Assembly: GCA_963693365.1 (NCBI GenBank)
Contig: CAVNZM010000045.1
Coordinates: forward strand, 1 to 31,138
DNA from: Amoebidium appalachense
Lineage: Eukaryota > Ichthyosporea
Length of the DNA: 31,138 nt
Reading direction: 5' to 3'
The position numbers were made by a program, and so were the translations under genes. The notes beneath the pieces were generated by a model that was not told the origin of the DNA, made no database searches, and saw nothing but the letters and a program-made list of their open reading frames with translations. Of the stretch, positions 9,007-17,671 are shown piece after piece (positions within the stretch are counted from its first letter, which is position 1; each line of letters begins with the position of its first letter).

Positions 9007-10240
9007 CTGAAGGCACATGTCCAGCGTAACCATTTTTGTCACCAAACGCCGAGAACTTAGCCGCCTGCTCCTCTGGGGGAAGTTCTGTCAGGCGCTGGTC
9101 GTGGGGGCGGAAATCGTTACGCTTTTTGAGTTCATACTTGGTCCAATGCAGCGCCCTCGAGTAATACAGGAGCCGCTGCTCGTCGTATCGCTGCTTGTGG
9201 AGCTCCGAGAGGAGGGTGGCAAAGGCGTTTGGGCCCACACCTTTGTCTGCCAGTGCACGCAACAATGTTACCACCTTTAGGTCGAGCCCACTGCGGTGGC
9301 TAAGGTAGGCCGGAAACTGATCACGCATGAAGAGTGGAAGGCGTTTAATTGTCTGGGGGTTTGTGCCGGCAAAGTTTTTTTTGCATGTGTCACAAAAGTA
9401 CCGGGCCGTGATAATGTAGTAGCAGCTGTCAAAGTCGATAACACGCCGTCCTACGGGGTTGCTCATGAACCCATTGCGAGAAGTACGGTGTGGGTTGGGG
9501 TGGTTGTGGGGGTCCACGTAGTGATCATCGAAGGGGCACGGCACCATGAAACCGGGAGACAACCTTTCCGGAAGCCAGGCAAAACATCTGGGTTTGTAGA
9601 AAGGCGCTGGATCGCCCCCAAATTTAAAGCCTATAATGGGAGGTGGAAGATGCCACCCCACAGGCGTCTTCTCATCTTTGAGACTCTCTTTCACTGTGTG
9701 CAGGTGCGACTTGATTGTTTCGCCCGCCGCGTCAGAAAACTCCTCTCCACCGTCATCCCCGTCCGTATTATCTTCTCCCTCTTCCTCCCCTTCATCCTCG
9801 TCTACCCGGTACGCATCTGCTGCTGCATTTAGCAAAGGTTCCTCGTCGGGTTGCACCTGTATGTCTGGTGGGTGTGGAGCAGGGGCCCGATCCATTTCTC
9901 TTGGTAACGAATGGACGCTACCTGCCTCAACTACACGGGCCCTTATGTCGGCGGCCTTAGATAGAGGGGGCTGTTCGGGTTGTACGTTTACGTTTAGTTC
10001 CTGCAAAACAGCTTTGTTTGCCGTCCCAAAACCTGCAAAGTTCGCTAAAGGCTGAACAAATGCAGCATCTTTTTTTTTGCGCCCAGCTCCCTCCCTAGCT
10101 CCGCCTGTTTTATGCCCAGGGCGCTGTGTTGTGCCCTTAGGGCAGCCTGGCTTCATTTTAAACACTTGGGGCCTGGCCCCCTGCCCCCCTAGTGCGACTA
10201 CGTTACCGCAAACATTCCCGTATTCCAGTGTGCTCGGCAA
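9007..10240 (-). CDS. Exon 1, copy 2 (411 codons, intact frame)
   Basis: The exon is open from ATG 10240 to the donor. Residues about 30-57 are basic and Gly/Lys-rich, and 146-157 form an acidic stretch. Residues about 196-320 make up the Cys/His-containing core: WLPERLSPGFMVPCPFDDH, GRRVIDFDSCYYII, CDTCKKNF and YLSHRSGLD. Residues about 320-400 are helical (LLRALADKGVG). The nine-A run at 10071-10079 keeps the frame that is broken in copy 1. Read past the donor, the frame would enter the intron and pick up a poly-G/Trp run; that extension is not coding. Confidence 0.65.
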
Positions 10241-10482
10241 TGCTGCTCATGGCCTTCCCGGACTGGTTGTGACCAGTAAAGAGCGCGCCAATTCCTGACC
10301 GCCGCCTACAGCAGTGTATGATCTGTTATCCATATTCGGCAAAAGGGGTCTTGCCCAACCAATGGCTTGAATCCTTGTAACTTTGCTTTATCCATATAAG
10401 GTTAGCTGAACACCCCCCCTCCAATCATACCCCCCCTTCTCTCTAGTAGTAGCTCCTGGCATGCCGCACCCCCCGACGAGGG

Positions 10483-10750
10483 CGCAAATGAGACAATGGG
10501 CGCCTATGCCGTCCAAATACCCAAAATCCAAACCCAGATTTTAAACCCAGATGTCACGCATGCAGCATGACCGCCGCCTCGCACCACGCCTATGAAGAAA
10601 CCGTTAAGAATATATACTATAATAAGGCATTATAAAACGTACAAATATTAATGTTATCTAATGAGAAAATATTTCTAGGCCTAAACTATACCAGAAATAT
10701 GCTTAACATCTTAGTTCTTGGCGTTTTTTTGCTTCATCTTGTTGTCACTG
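10483..10750. other. Spacer, no gene recognised
   Basis: This is unique sequence to the right of the duplication. It contains the short direct repeat AAACCCAGAT twice (10530-10553), a motif that returns in the hairpin arm at 10815. Otherwise I see nothing in it. Confidence 0.4.
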
Positions 10751-10834
10751 AAGATTTGGGTTTGGGTTTGGGAATCTGGAAGACCCCCCCCCCCCCCCCC
10801 CTCTAGATTCCTATCCCAAACCCAGATTTTGAAC
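10751..10834. repeat. Imperfect hairpin around a poly-C loop
   Basis: The left arm (10751-10783) is GGGTTT-rich and ends in GGAATCTGGAAGA. The right arm (10802-10834) begins TCTAGATTCC and contains CCCAAACCCAGATTTT. The arms pair over about 28 bp with several mismatches, with C18 (10784-10801) as the loop. It could be a remnant of a small foldback element. Confidence 0.55.
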
Positions 10835-11053
10835 CGTGAAACCCAAATCACCTGCCTTATTTGGAAAAGATGTGCTATCAAAGGGGCGCTTTTCTTATAA
10901 CATTCAGGTGCTCGATGGTGATCTATGGCATATCCGACCACGCGATGATTGGTAGCAGATTGAAACGCAATATTTCACTACTAATATTAAATAAAACTGA
11001 TCTCGGCGGAGCCTCGAACTGTGGCCCAATCTCCATACGAGGCAGTGGGGAAG

Positions 11054-11318
11054 CGTAGCGCGCGCGCGCGCGCGTGTGTGTGTGCGTGTGTGGGGGAGGT
11101 GAAGGAGAGGCGGGTTGGGGGAGGAGGTAGAAGAGGTATCGGGTAGGGAGAGGGAAGTTGCATGTGTGTGTGCGGGCGGGGGAGCTACCATATGAGAGGA
11201 GTTAGGCACTTATGCAGTGCGGGTGTGTTGATTTGTGTGTGTTGGGTGTTATGGGTGTGTGTGTGTGGGTTGGGGGGGGGGGGGGGGGGGAGGGGAAGGG
11301 GAAGGGGAGAGGATGCAG

Positions 11319-11385
<67 letters not shown>

Positions 11386-11440
11386 TGTGCACACACATGT
11401 GTGTGTGTGTGTGTGTGCGTGCGTGTGTGTCTGCAGTGCG

Positions 11441-11510
<70 letters not shown>

Positions 11511-11545
11511 TGTGTGTGTGTTTGTGTGTGTTTGCGTGTACATGA
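11054..11545. repeat. CG/GT microsatellite complex with G tract
   Basis: The segment holds a CG run passing into GT (11056-11092), a G run of about 19 (11272-11290), (GT)n at about 11321-11384, and a second GT array at about 11398-11535 with scattered substitutions. The open frames of alternating Cys-Val or Thr-His in it are translations of the repeat, not genes. Confidence 0.95.
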
Positions 11546-11588
11546 TATGGTATGCGCGTGTGAGTGGTAGGAACATGTTTAGGGAGTG

Positions 11589-11639
11589 GCTGTTGATAAA
11601 CACTCTCCCCACGGCAACAGAAAGACATTTTCTTTGCAG
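11589..11639 (+). repeat. 51-bp dispersed repeat, copy 1
   Basis: It starts GCTGTTGATAAACACTCTCC and ends TTTTCTTTGCAG. The same 51 bp, with a few substitutions, lies at 16380-16430, also just downstream of a long GT array. The pyrimidine-rich end with CAG looks like a 3' splice site, so both may be intron ends of a diverged gene or element family. Confidence 0.8.
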
Positions 11640-11859
11640 CCATTCCAGTCATTAAACAACAACCAATTACGTTTCACTACCGGCATACCAGTGATAAATA
11701 ACCGTAAACAACCGTACGTAGGTATGATGTAGTAGGAAGGCTGTACCTGTTGCTGTCGCGGTGTTGTTGTCGACGGTGATTTAGGGATTTATGAAATCAC
11801 CATGCGTTAAAGTTGGAGTTGAAAGCAATTGTGTTCCTATTGCGTGGAAGTACACTGGA

Positions 11860-12187
11860 GTGCCTTGTATTCTTTCTTCACCAGAACACAATGGAAATGA
11901 AAACGTACGTTGACTTTCTCGTTTTGGTGAATTGGTCCGTACCCTTCAACCTTTTGTATGGCTGGTACTACATGCAGTTTCCCGTAGACTCCATGTGTGT
12001 CACTTTTAAAATATACCAACCATGTGCCGTGTATTCTTTCTTCACCAGAACACAATGGAAATGAAAACGTACGTTGACTTTCTCGTTTTGGTGAATTGGT
12101 CCGTACCCTTCAACCTTTTGTATGGCTGGTACTACATGCAGTTTCCCGTAGACTCCATGTGTGTCACTTTGAAATATACCAACCATG
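11860..12187. repeat. 164-bp tandem duplication (two copies)
   Basis: The segment beginning GTGCCTTGTATTC is repeated 164 bp later with only a few changes: cactttTAAA against cactttGAAA and one base near the start. Both copies contain an open frame (NTMEMKTYVDFLVLVNWSV), but it has no family resemblance and I do not call it a gene. No flanking element is visible. Confidence 0.9.
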
Positions 12188-12770
12188 TGCCGGCACCCCA
12201 TCGATCTGTAGGATTGAAACAGTTGGGGAACTTAAGCGTTCCTGTTGCTAAACAGTAATGTTTCGGGTTTTTCAGTTGAATTGGAGAGAAACAGAGAAGG
12301 TAAATACTCTCTGAAATCGGTACGTAGTGCCATCAATTCTCCACCGTCAGCTGCCATGCTGAAACCGGATAGACTTTGAACTGAATGCGATGATCGCTAC
12401 GTTTTGTAGTTGGTGTATATATGCCAGAATAATAATTTATGACAGGTGCGGTTAAAGAGGAAACTGGGTTAACATTACGGGACCGTAGGAATGAATGTGA
12501 AATGAGGTTTGGGGGGTTCAGTCGTGCGCATGGAATTGCTTGATTAGGGGGTTCGGGGAACCATTGAGTTTTTGGCAGGGAGTGTGTGTGTATGTTACTG
12601 GTCACGATGAGGTGTTGGTGTTGTCCTGGTTTTCTTTTCTGTTTTGGTTGTTGGGCTTTTCTCCCCTCTTTTCTGTCTTTTGTTCATGTCCTTTTTTTGG
12701 GGAAGGTTGTGGACATAGGTGATTGAGGTTGCATGGCAGGTGTGTGATGTTCCAGAATGTGCGTTAATCG
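12188..12770. other. Upstream region of the two-exon gene, no gene recognised
   Basis: This is T- and G-rich unique sequence between the tandem duplication and the TATA box. No coding region is supported. Confidence 0.4.
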
Positions 12771-12776
12771 ATGGGG

Positions 12777-12784
12777 TATAAAAG
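12777..12784 (+). promoter_or_regulatory. TATA box (TATAAAAG)
   Basis: A consensus TATAAAAGG lies 122 bp upstream of the ATG at 12899. Transcription would be expected to start near 12805-12810, giving a leader of about 90 nt that is strongly T/C-rich (12830-12885). Confidence 0.65.
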
Positions 12785-12898
12785 GGTGTGGGCAGTTTGT
12801 TATTGAAATCAGTTAGCAGTTACGCTTCCAATTCTTCTTCTTTTTTTTTTTTTCCCTTCTTCTTTTTTATTTTTATTGTTTCCTGAGAGTTTTTGAAA

Positions 12899-13183
12899 AT
12901 GGTGAATGCCGTGGTGAGTATGGGTGGGAGGGTAGTGGGACACAACAATACTACTATTTCCCTGGAACAAATTGTGGCAGTACCTGGTACTGGTTTCCGA
13001 GCGCAGGTGCAAACTTTTAAGTCAGAGGAAATGGAACAATGTCAAGTGGATACAAACGTTCTTGTGTTTTTTGAAGTGAAAAAATTTCTTCAAGCTGCTG
13101 CCGGATATGTGGGAGAGATGGATGGCCGGATGATTGGGATTACAGGTTTCCTTCCCAGTGACTCAGGACTGCCGGAAGCTACA
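12899..13183 (+). CDS. Exon 1 of the duplicated-domain gene
   Basis: It runs from ATG to the donor ACA^GTAAGT and encodes MVNAVVSMGGRVVG through SDSGLPEAT. It holds the first copy of the duplicated domain. The Cys and Lys residues are not conserved between the copies. Confidence 0.75.
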
Positions 13184-14191
13184 GTAAGTGTCTTTCCCTT
13201 TCCCCTTCCCTTCTTCCTGGGTTCCCTTATTCCTTGCCCGCCGGGACCTGCTTTGCCTTTTGCTGGTTCTTTGGTCTTTTGACTCAGTGTCATGGCTTTT
13301 GCTGTTTAAATTGATTTTCTCTTTCGCCTCCCCAACCCCCTCCTCCCCCCTCCCCCCTCCCTCAGTCCCCTCAGTTGCCGGCTCCCCCCCCCTTCCCTCC
13401 CGGCCCCCACCTCTCGCGGCCCTTCCCAGGCCCTGTTGTTCTTGTTTTTTTCACATCCGTCATACGTCGGTGGGTTGCTGTTTCCCTTTCTGTTTGATAC
13501 GTAATTTGTGGTAGGGAGGGTTTCATATTTATTGGTTTTGGTAATGAGTTTACTTTTTGTTTACCTTTTGGCTGTTGTTTTCGAATTCCTTATCCCTCTC
13601 CTCTCCCGCGCCGCCCCCTGCCCTTGTCTCCCCGTCTCTCTCTCCCTCTTCCGTCTCCCTCCCCCCCCCCCCTCCCCCCCCCTCCCCTCCCTTCCTCCCC
13701 CCCCCCCCCCCCCCCCCCCCCCCCCGCGCTGTTCTCGAAATCTGTAAGTTCTAATCTTTTTATGACAGGAGTATCGAGTGTCGATTTCTGCGACGGGGAC
13801 AGTTGGCAGCTTGCGGAAAACGGGAGACATGGAAAAGTCGCATGATTTCAAGTTGAACGTGCCCGTTTCCGGTGGGGCGACGGTTTACACTGTCAAGTTT
13901 GATGATAACGCAAGTTATCACAAACGCGATGCTGTGACACAAAAACCGTCTGAAAGTGGTCCATTGACGTTTGAAAATGGGAAACTTGTGTCGGTGCATG
14001 GACTACTTCAAAGTGATTCCAGTGGCCCTGTCATTCGCGCGGGCAGTATTACGCCAATTTATCCCCCCAAGGAAACTTCTCGGCCACAGGCGTCAGCTGG
14101 AGGAGCTATGAAGCCAGCATATACCGGCACGCCAGCGGTTTTCAACCCGTATCTGAAAAAGAAGAAAGACTCGGAGAAACCTGAATGTTGA
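12899..14191 (+). CDS. Two-exon gene, unknown protein with a duplicated domain
   Basis: I do not recognise this family. Exon 1 is 12899-13183 (95 codons); the intron is 13184-13768 (GTAAGT to TATGACAG); exon 2 is 13769-14191 (140 codons plus TGA). The join reads EAT-EYRV in frame, giving 235 residues. The ATG context is favourable (GAAAATGG). The two exons encode related halves: exon 1 has GRMIGITGFLPSDSG near its end, and exon 2 has GKLVSVHGLLQSDSS at the same relative place. Both also have a V-S-x-x-G start and a VP-x-x-G...V-x-(T/K)-F middle. The C-terminus is basic (YLKKKKDSEK). The pattern of short beta-type segments would suit a small beta-barrel such as an OB fold, but that is speculation. 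No signal peptide or membrane segment is seen. Unlike its surroundings the coding part is free of low-complexity sequence. Confidence 0.75.
13184..13768 (+). other. Intron of the duplicated-domain gene (585 nt)
   Basis: It begins GTAAGTGTC and ends TTTTTATGACAG, and is T/C-rich throughout with a C-rich stretch at about 13660-13725. Its last 25 bases form a complete miniature intron by themselves: GTAAGT, TTCTAAT, then GACAG. This suggests that the intron grew by insertion of pyrimidine-rich repeats or that the donor was duplicated. Confidence 0.75.
13769..14191 (+). CDS. Exon 2 of the duplicated-domain gene
   Basis: It encodes EYRVSISATGTVGS through to the stop at 14189-14191. It holds the second domain copy, then a Pro/Ser-rich linker and the lysine-rich tail. 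No clear AATAAA lies within 150 bp after the stop; the first one is near 14856. Confidence 0.75.
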   Translation, partial: EYRVSISATGTVGSLRKTGDMEKSHDFKLNVPVSGGATVYTVKFDDNASYHKRDAVTQKPSESGPLTFENGKLVSVHGLLQSDSSGPVIRAGSITPIYPPKETSRPQASAGGAMKPAYTGTPAVFNPYLKKKKDSEKPEC

Positions 14192-14880
14192 GATTTTTCA
14201 AGTATAGCATTGGTTCTGGATGTTATTATGTAAAGTCTCTGAATTGTAATATAGGGGCGCAGTACGAAAAGAAGTGGTGGGGTCAAGTTTAATGTATTTG
14301 ATAGATCAAGTTGTTTTTGTAGGTAGACATGTGTGGTGGTGCAGGAAAAAAGTTTTTTTTGTATGATGTAGTATTGGGATAGAGTTATTGAGTTATATTA
14401 ATTTTATGACAAAGATATGTTGAATGAGCCGGCTTGGTATGATATGATGTTTATGTGGTGAAAGAAGAGATTTGGGTTCGTTACAGGGTTTTCTAGGGTT
14501 GTGGTGAAAAAAAATATGCGTGATTTGTTTACATAAGTGATAAAGATTATAATTATTTTCAGCTGAAAGAGGGGGAAAGAAGTGAAAGGTTTGTATGAAA
14601 TGACGTTTAGTGGTGAAAAAAGTGGTTTGGGTTCGTTAGAGGGTTTGTTCAGGTTGTGGTGAAAAAGAAGATGCGGAAGGGGGAGAAGACCCGGGGGGGG
14701 GGGGGGGGGGGTTTCAGGAATATGGCTGTGATCTGATGTTTTGCCAAATGTATACCGTGATTGTTGTTGTCACTTACGTCTTATTTTGTATTTCTAAACA
14801 TGATTTGGCTGTGCGTGTTGTTTTTTTGGAGATTTGTGACTCGTTTACATATCTGAATAAAGATTTTTTATTTTCAGCTG
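14192..14880 (+). repeat. 3' flank with diverged direct repeats
   Basis: A roughly 65-bp unit (TTTGGGTTCGTTA...GTTGTGGTGAAAAA) occurs at about 14455-14520 and again at about 14610-14675. A second unit (GTGA-T-TGTTTACATA ... TTTTCAGCTG) occurs at about 14519-14566 and 14836-14880. G20 lies at 14693-14712. No gene is supported. The TTTTCAGCTG ends resemble splice acceptors. Confidence 0.6.
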
Positions 14881-15071
14881 GAATCTGAATTGTGGGACTC
14901 ATCGGCCGTTGCTGTTTTTCCCTTATACCTTGCTCTTCCCTTGTTGTTTGATTGCTCGTGCTCTTCCCGTTGCTTGCCCTGTTTCCCTGATCCCTTTCGT
15001 TCCCTTCCATTGCTGTTCCCTTCTCTTACCCGTGGTTTTTTCTTCCCCATTCCCGTTCTGTTTAAGCTTTT
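14881..15071. other. Pyrimidine-rich segment, no gene
   Basis: This is a T/C-rich plus strand made of TTCCC- and TTGCTGTT-like words. No coding potential is recognised. Confidence 0.5.
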
Positions 15072-15255
<184 letters not shown>

Positions 15256-15379
15256 GTGCGTGCGTGCATGCGTGCGTGTGACACTGTGGCAATTACCTGC
15301 AGACTGCCAGTCGTTGCAACTTGCGACACAATGGAGGTTTGTGTGCAAATCAGATTATTGCACGTGGCATACACTTGCA

Positions 15380-15879
15380 TGTGTTTCGGAGTGTAGGTGT
15401 GTGTGTGTGTGTGTCTGTGTGTGTGTACGGAGTGTGCACGTGTGTACGCGTGCGTATGTGTGTGTGTGTGTGGGTACGCACGTGTGTTTGTGTGTGTGTA
15501 GATTGTAGCTGTCCCCCCCCCCCCCCCCCCCCCCCTCCCCTTTGGTATTTATATCCGTCGATATCTCTCAAGCCATTAGCCCGGCAAGGTTAGGCTGAAA
15601 CATCCATTAGCTTCCCAGTTGGTGAGTAGGAAGTATGGATCCCCCCCCCCCCCCCCCTCTCCCCCCCCCTCCCCTCGGGGCCCGCGTTCCCCGCTTAGAG
15701 CAGGCCACGGAAATGAGGTGTGTACGTGTGCATGTGTGTACGGGCACGTGTGTGTGTGTGTGTGCATGTGTGTGTATGTGTGTGCGTGAGTGCGTGTGTA
15801 GGGGAACAATTTGGTTAATAGGTAGAAGGGGAAAGCTGTGTGTCGGTGTGTGTGTGTGTGTGTGTCTGTGTGTGTGTAC

Positions 15880-15960
<81 letters not shown>

Positions 15961-16209
15961 GTGCGTGTGTGTGTGTGTGTACGTATCGGGGTCACGGTCT
16001 GTACACGTGTGTGTGTGTGTGTGTGTGTACGCGTGTGTACGTGTGTATGCCGTGTATTTCAGAGAGCCAATGAAACTTTCCCAACTTTAGCATGTCTGGA
16101 TTGTAGCTGTCATGTCCCCCCCCCTCCTCCCCTCTCCCCCCCCCCCCCCCGCGCTCCCTGCCGAGAGCAGGCCAAATGAGTTGCGCGCGCGCGTGCCCGT
16201 GTGTGTGTG

Positions 16210-16302
<93 letters not shown>
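15380..16302. repeat. Compound array of GT tracts alternating with poly-C/GAGCAGGCCA blocks
   Basis: A recurring unit is visible: GATTGTAGCTGTC, then a poly-C/CT tract, then GAGCAGGCCA..AATGAG, then a long GT array. GATTGTAGCTGTC occurs at about 15500 and 16098. The C tract plus GAGCAGGCCA occurs at about 15639-15710 and 16117-16175. GT arrays occupy about 15395-15500, 15720-15800, 15838-15980, 16003-16030 and 16198-16302. The pattern suggests local duplication of a roughly 0.6-kb unit followed by repeat slippage. Confidence 0.75.
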
Positions 16303-16306
<4 letters not shown>

Positions 16307-16379
16307 TGATGGTGGTGGTGGTGATAGTGATGGTGGTGGTAGTGGTTTGAGGGGAGGGGGGAGGGAGGGAGGGGAAAGA

Positions 16380-16430
16380 GCTGTTGATAAACACTCTCCC
16401 CACGGAAACAGAATGACTTTTTCTTTGCAG
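16380..16430 (+). repeat. 51-bp dispersed repeat, copy 2
   Basis: This is the second copy of the element at 11589-11639, ending TTTTTCTTTGCAG directly before ATGGGTGGCTATG. It is preceded by a GT array and a GGAGGG-rich stretch. Confidence 0.8.
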
Positions 16431-16485
16431 ATGGGTGGCTATGTGCTGTCTAAAACAGAAATTGTGGAGTGGGGGTTCCACTCTC

Positions 16486-16860
16486 TTTGTACCGTGTGGG
16501 CATGTTTCATCCACTACGTGTACACCATTGAAAATTCAGAGTGGGTTTGCACTCTTTTGTACCGTGTGGGCATGTTTTTCCCATCAGGTGTACACCATTG
16601 AATCAGGTTTTCTGAGCGGAGACTCCACTGTTTTGTACCGTGTGGGCATGTTTTTCCCATCACGCGTACACCAGTTTGTACCGTGTGGGTATGTCTTCCC
16701 ATCACGCGTACACTACTTTGTACCGTGTGGGTATGTCTTCCCATCACGCGTATGCCATTTTGTACCGTGTGGGTATGTCTTCCCATCACACGTACACCAT
16801 TGAATCAAGGTTTGTGAGTGGGGATTCCACTCTGTTTGTACCGTGTCCACAACGTGTACA
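16486..16860. repeat. 42-bp minisatellite with 70-76-bp long units
   Basis: Seven units each begin TTTGTACCGTGTG (starts at 16486, 16556, 16632, 16675, 16717, 16759 and 16835) and most continue with ATGT..TCCCATCACGCGTACACCA. Spacings are 70, 76, 43, 42, 42 and 76 bp. The long units carry an extra ATTGAA...TCCACTCT segment. The unit length is a multiple of three only in the short form, and no gene is inferred. Confidence 0.9.
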
Positions 16861-16899
16861 AATCATATTCACGAGGTATAGGAGAAAGAGAAGAATGTC

Positions 16900-17310
<411 letters not shown>

Positions 17311-17383
17311 CTTCTACCACCTACACACTCATGCACTCACCTATGAACGACCCTGCCCCTTCCCCCTTGCCTTTTCCTTCGTC

Positions 17384-17565
17384 CCTCCCCCCCCCCCCCC
17401 CCCCCCCCTCTCCCCCCCCCCTCCCCTCCCTCCTCCAAGAAAAAAAAAAAAGAAAAAAAAAAAAAAAAGAGTGAGGTACGCTTTCCCACCCACCCATCCA
17501 CTATCCTACCCAATTATTCACCCACCTATGGCTATTAGACTGACTTGTTCCAGTAATGTATTTAC
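17384..17565. repeat. Poly-C/CT tract, poly-A tract and short flank
   Basis: A C run lies at about 17387-17408 with CT-rich continuation, then A-rich sequence at 17438-17468. On the minus strand this lies beyond the last predicted Helitron exon and may be its truncated downstream intron. No further Helitron exon could be found in it. Confidence 0.7.
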
Positions 17566-17671
17566 ATGGAAAAAGGCCGCAATTCTTCAAAGTGTTGGCA
17601 ATAGGGATTAACAGTCATGTGCATTGCTATTGCTCTTACTGTGGAGGACACAGGTGGACCGTAATGTGTGA
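17566..17671 (-). CDS. Helitron exon C (short, last visible)
   Basis: The exon follows TTTCCCTGCAG and, with the single base left by exon B, reads FTHYGPPVSST, then VRAIAMHMTVNPYCQHFEELRPF. It can end at CCAT^GTAAATAC or read into a TAA immediately after. The region resembles the segment R..LV..NP..A..F that precedes the HUH motif in Helitrons. The intron between B and C is 106 nt. Confidence 0.55.

Larger units (their letters stand above)
6338..10240 (-). pseudogene. DUF6729-type transposase-like gene, copy 2 (frameshifted)
   Basis: This is the more complete copy. Exons are predicted at 10240-9007, 8030-7842, 7659-7633 and 7436-6338. Exon 1 is open from the ATG to the donor (411 codons). 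The last exon needs at least three frame changes, each at a G run: G10 at about 7380-7389, G5 at 7013-7017 (G3 in copy 1) and G4 at about 6784-6787 (sense strand). The product would have a basic/acidic N-terminus, a Cys-rich DUF6729-like core, a KADHTF motif, a helical region, a C-terminal CKTCGR and GCPGSNRAKSCP cysteine pattern split by the last frameshift, and a Pro/Gln/Ser-rich end (SQSSQSSQTSV). Family placement is from motif memory. Homopolymer errors in the assembly could mimic the frameshifts. Confidence 0.62.
6935..10482. repeat. Segmental duplication, copy 2
   Basis: This is the second copy of the block at 1-3543, in the same orientation, 6934 bp away. The right boundary (ccccccgacgaggg) is at the same base as in copy 1. 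The left limit is set only by the start of the window for copy 1, so the true unit may include 6338-6934 as well. I saw no terminal inverted repeat that would define a transposon end. Confidence 0.95.

Noticed and set aside
10754-10773. GGGTTT repeats as a telomere remnant
   Set aside because: Only three words, part of a hairpin arm and flanked by unique sequence; too short to support an interstitial telomere.
11813-12258. Gene across the 164-bp tandem duplication
   Set aside because: The frames are short, occur on both strands and end at the duplication limits; no family resemblance.
16486-16860. Regularly spaced repeats resembling a CRISPR array
   Set aside because: Units are contiguous tandem repeats with no unique spacers, in a eukaryotic context.
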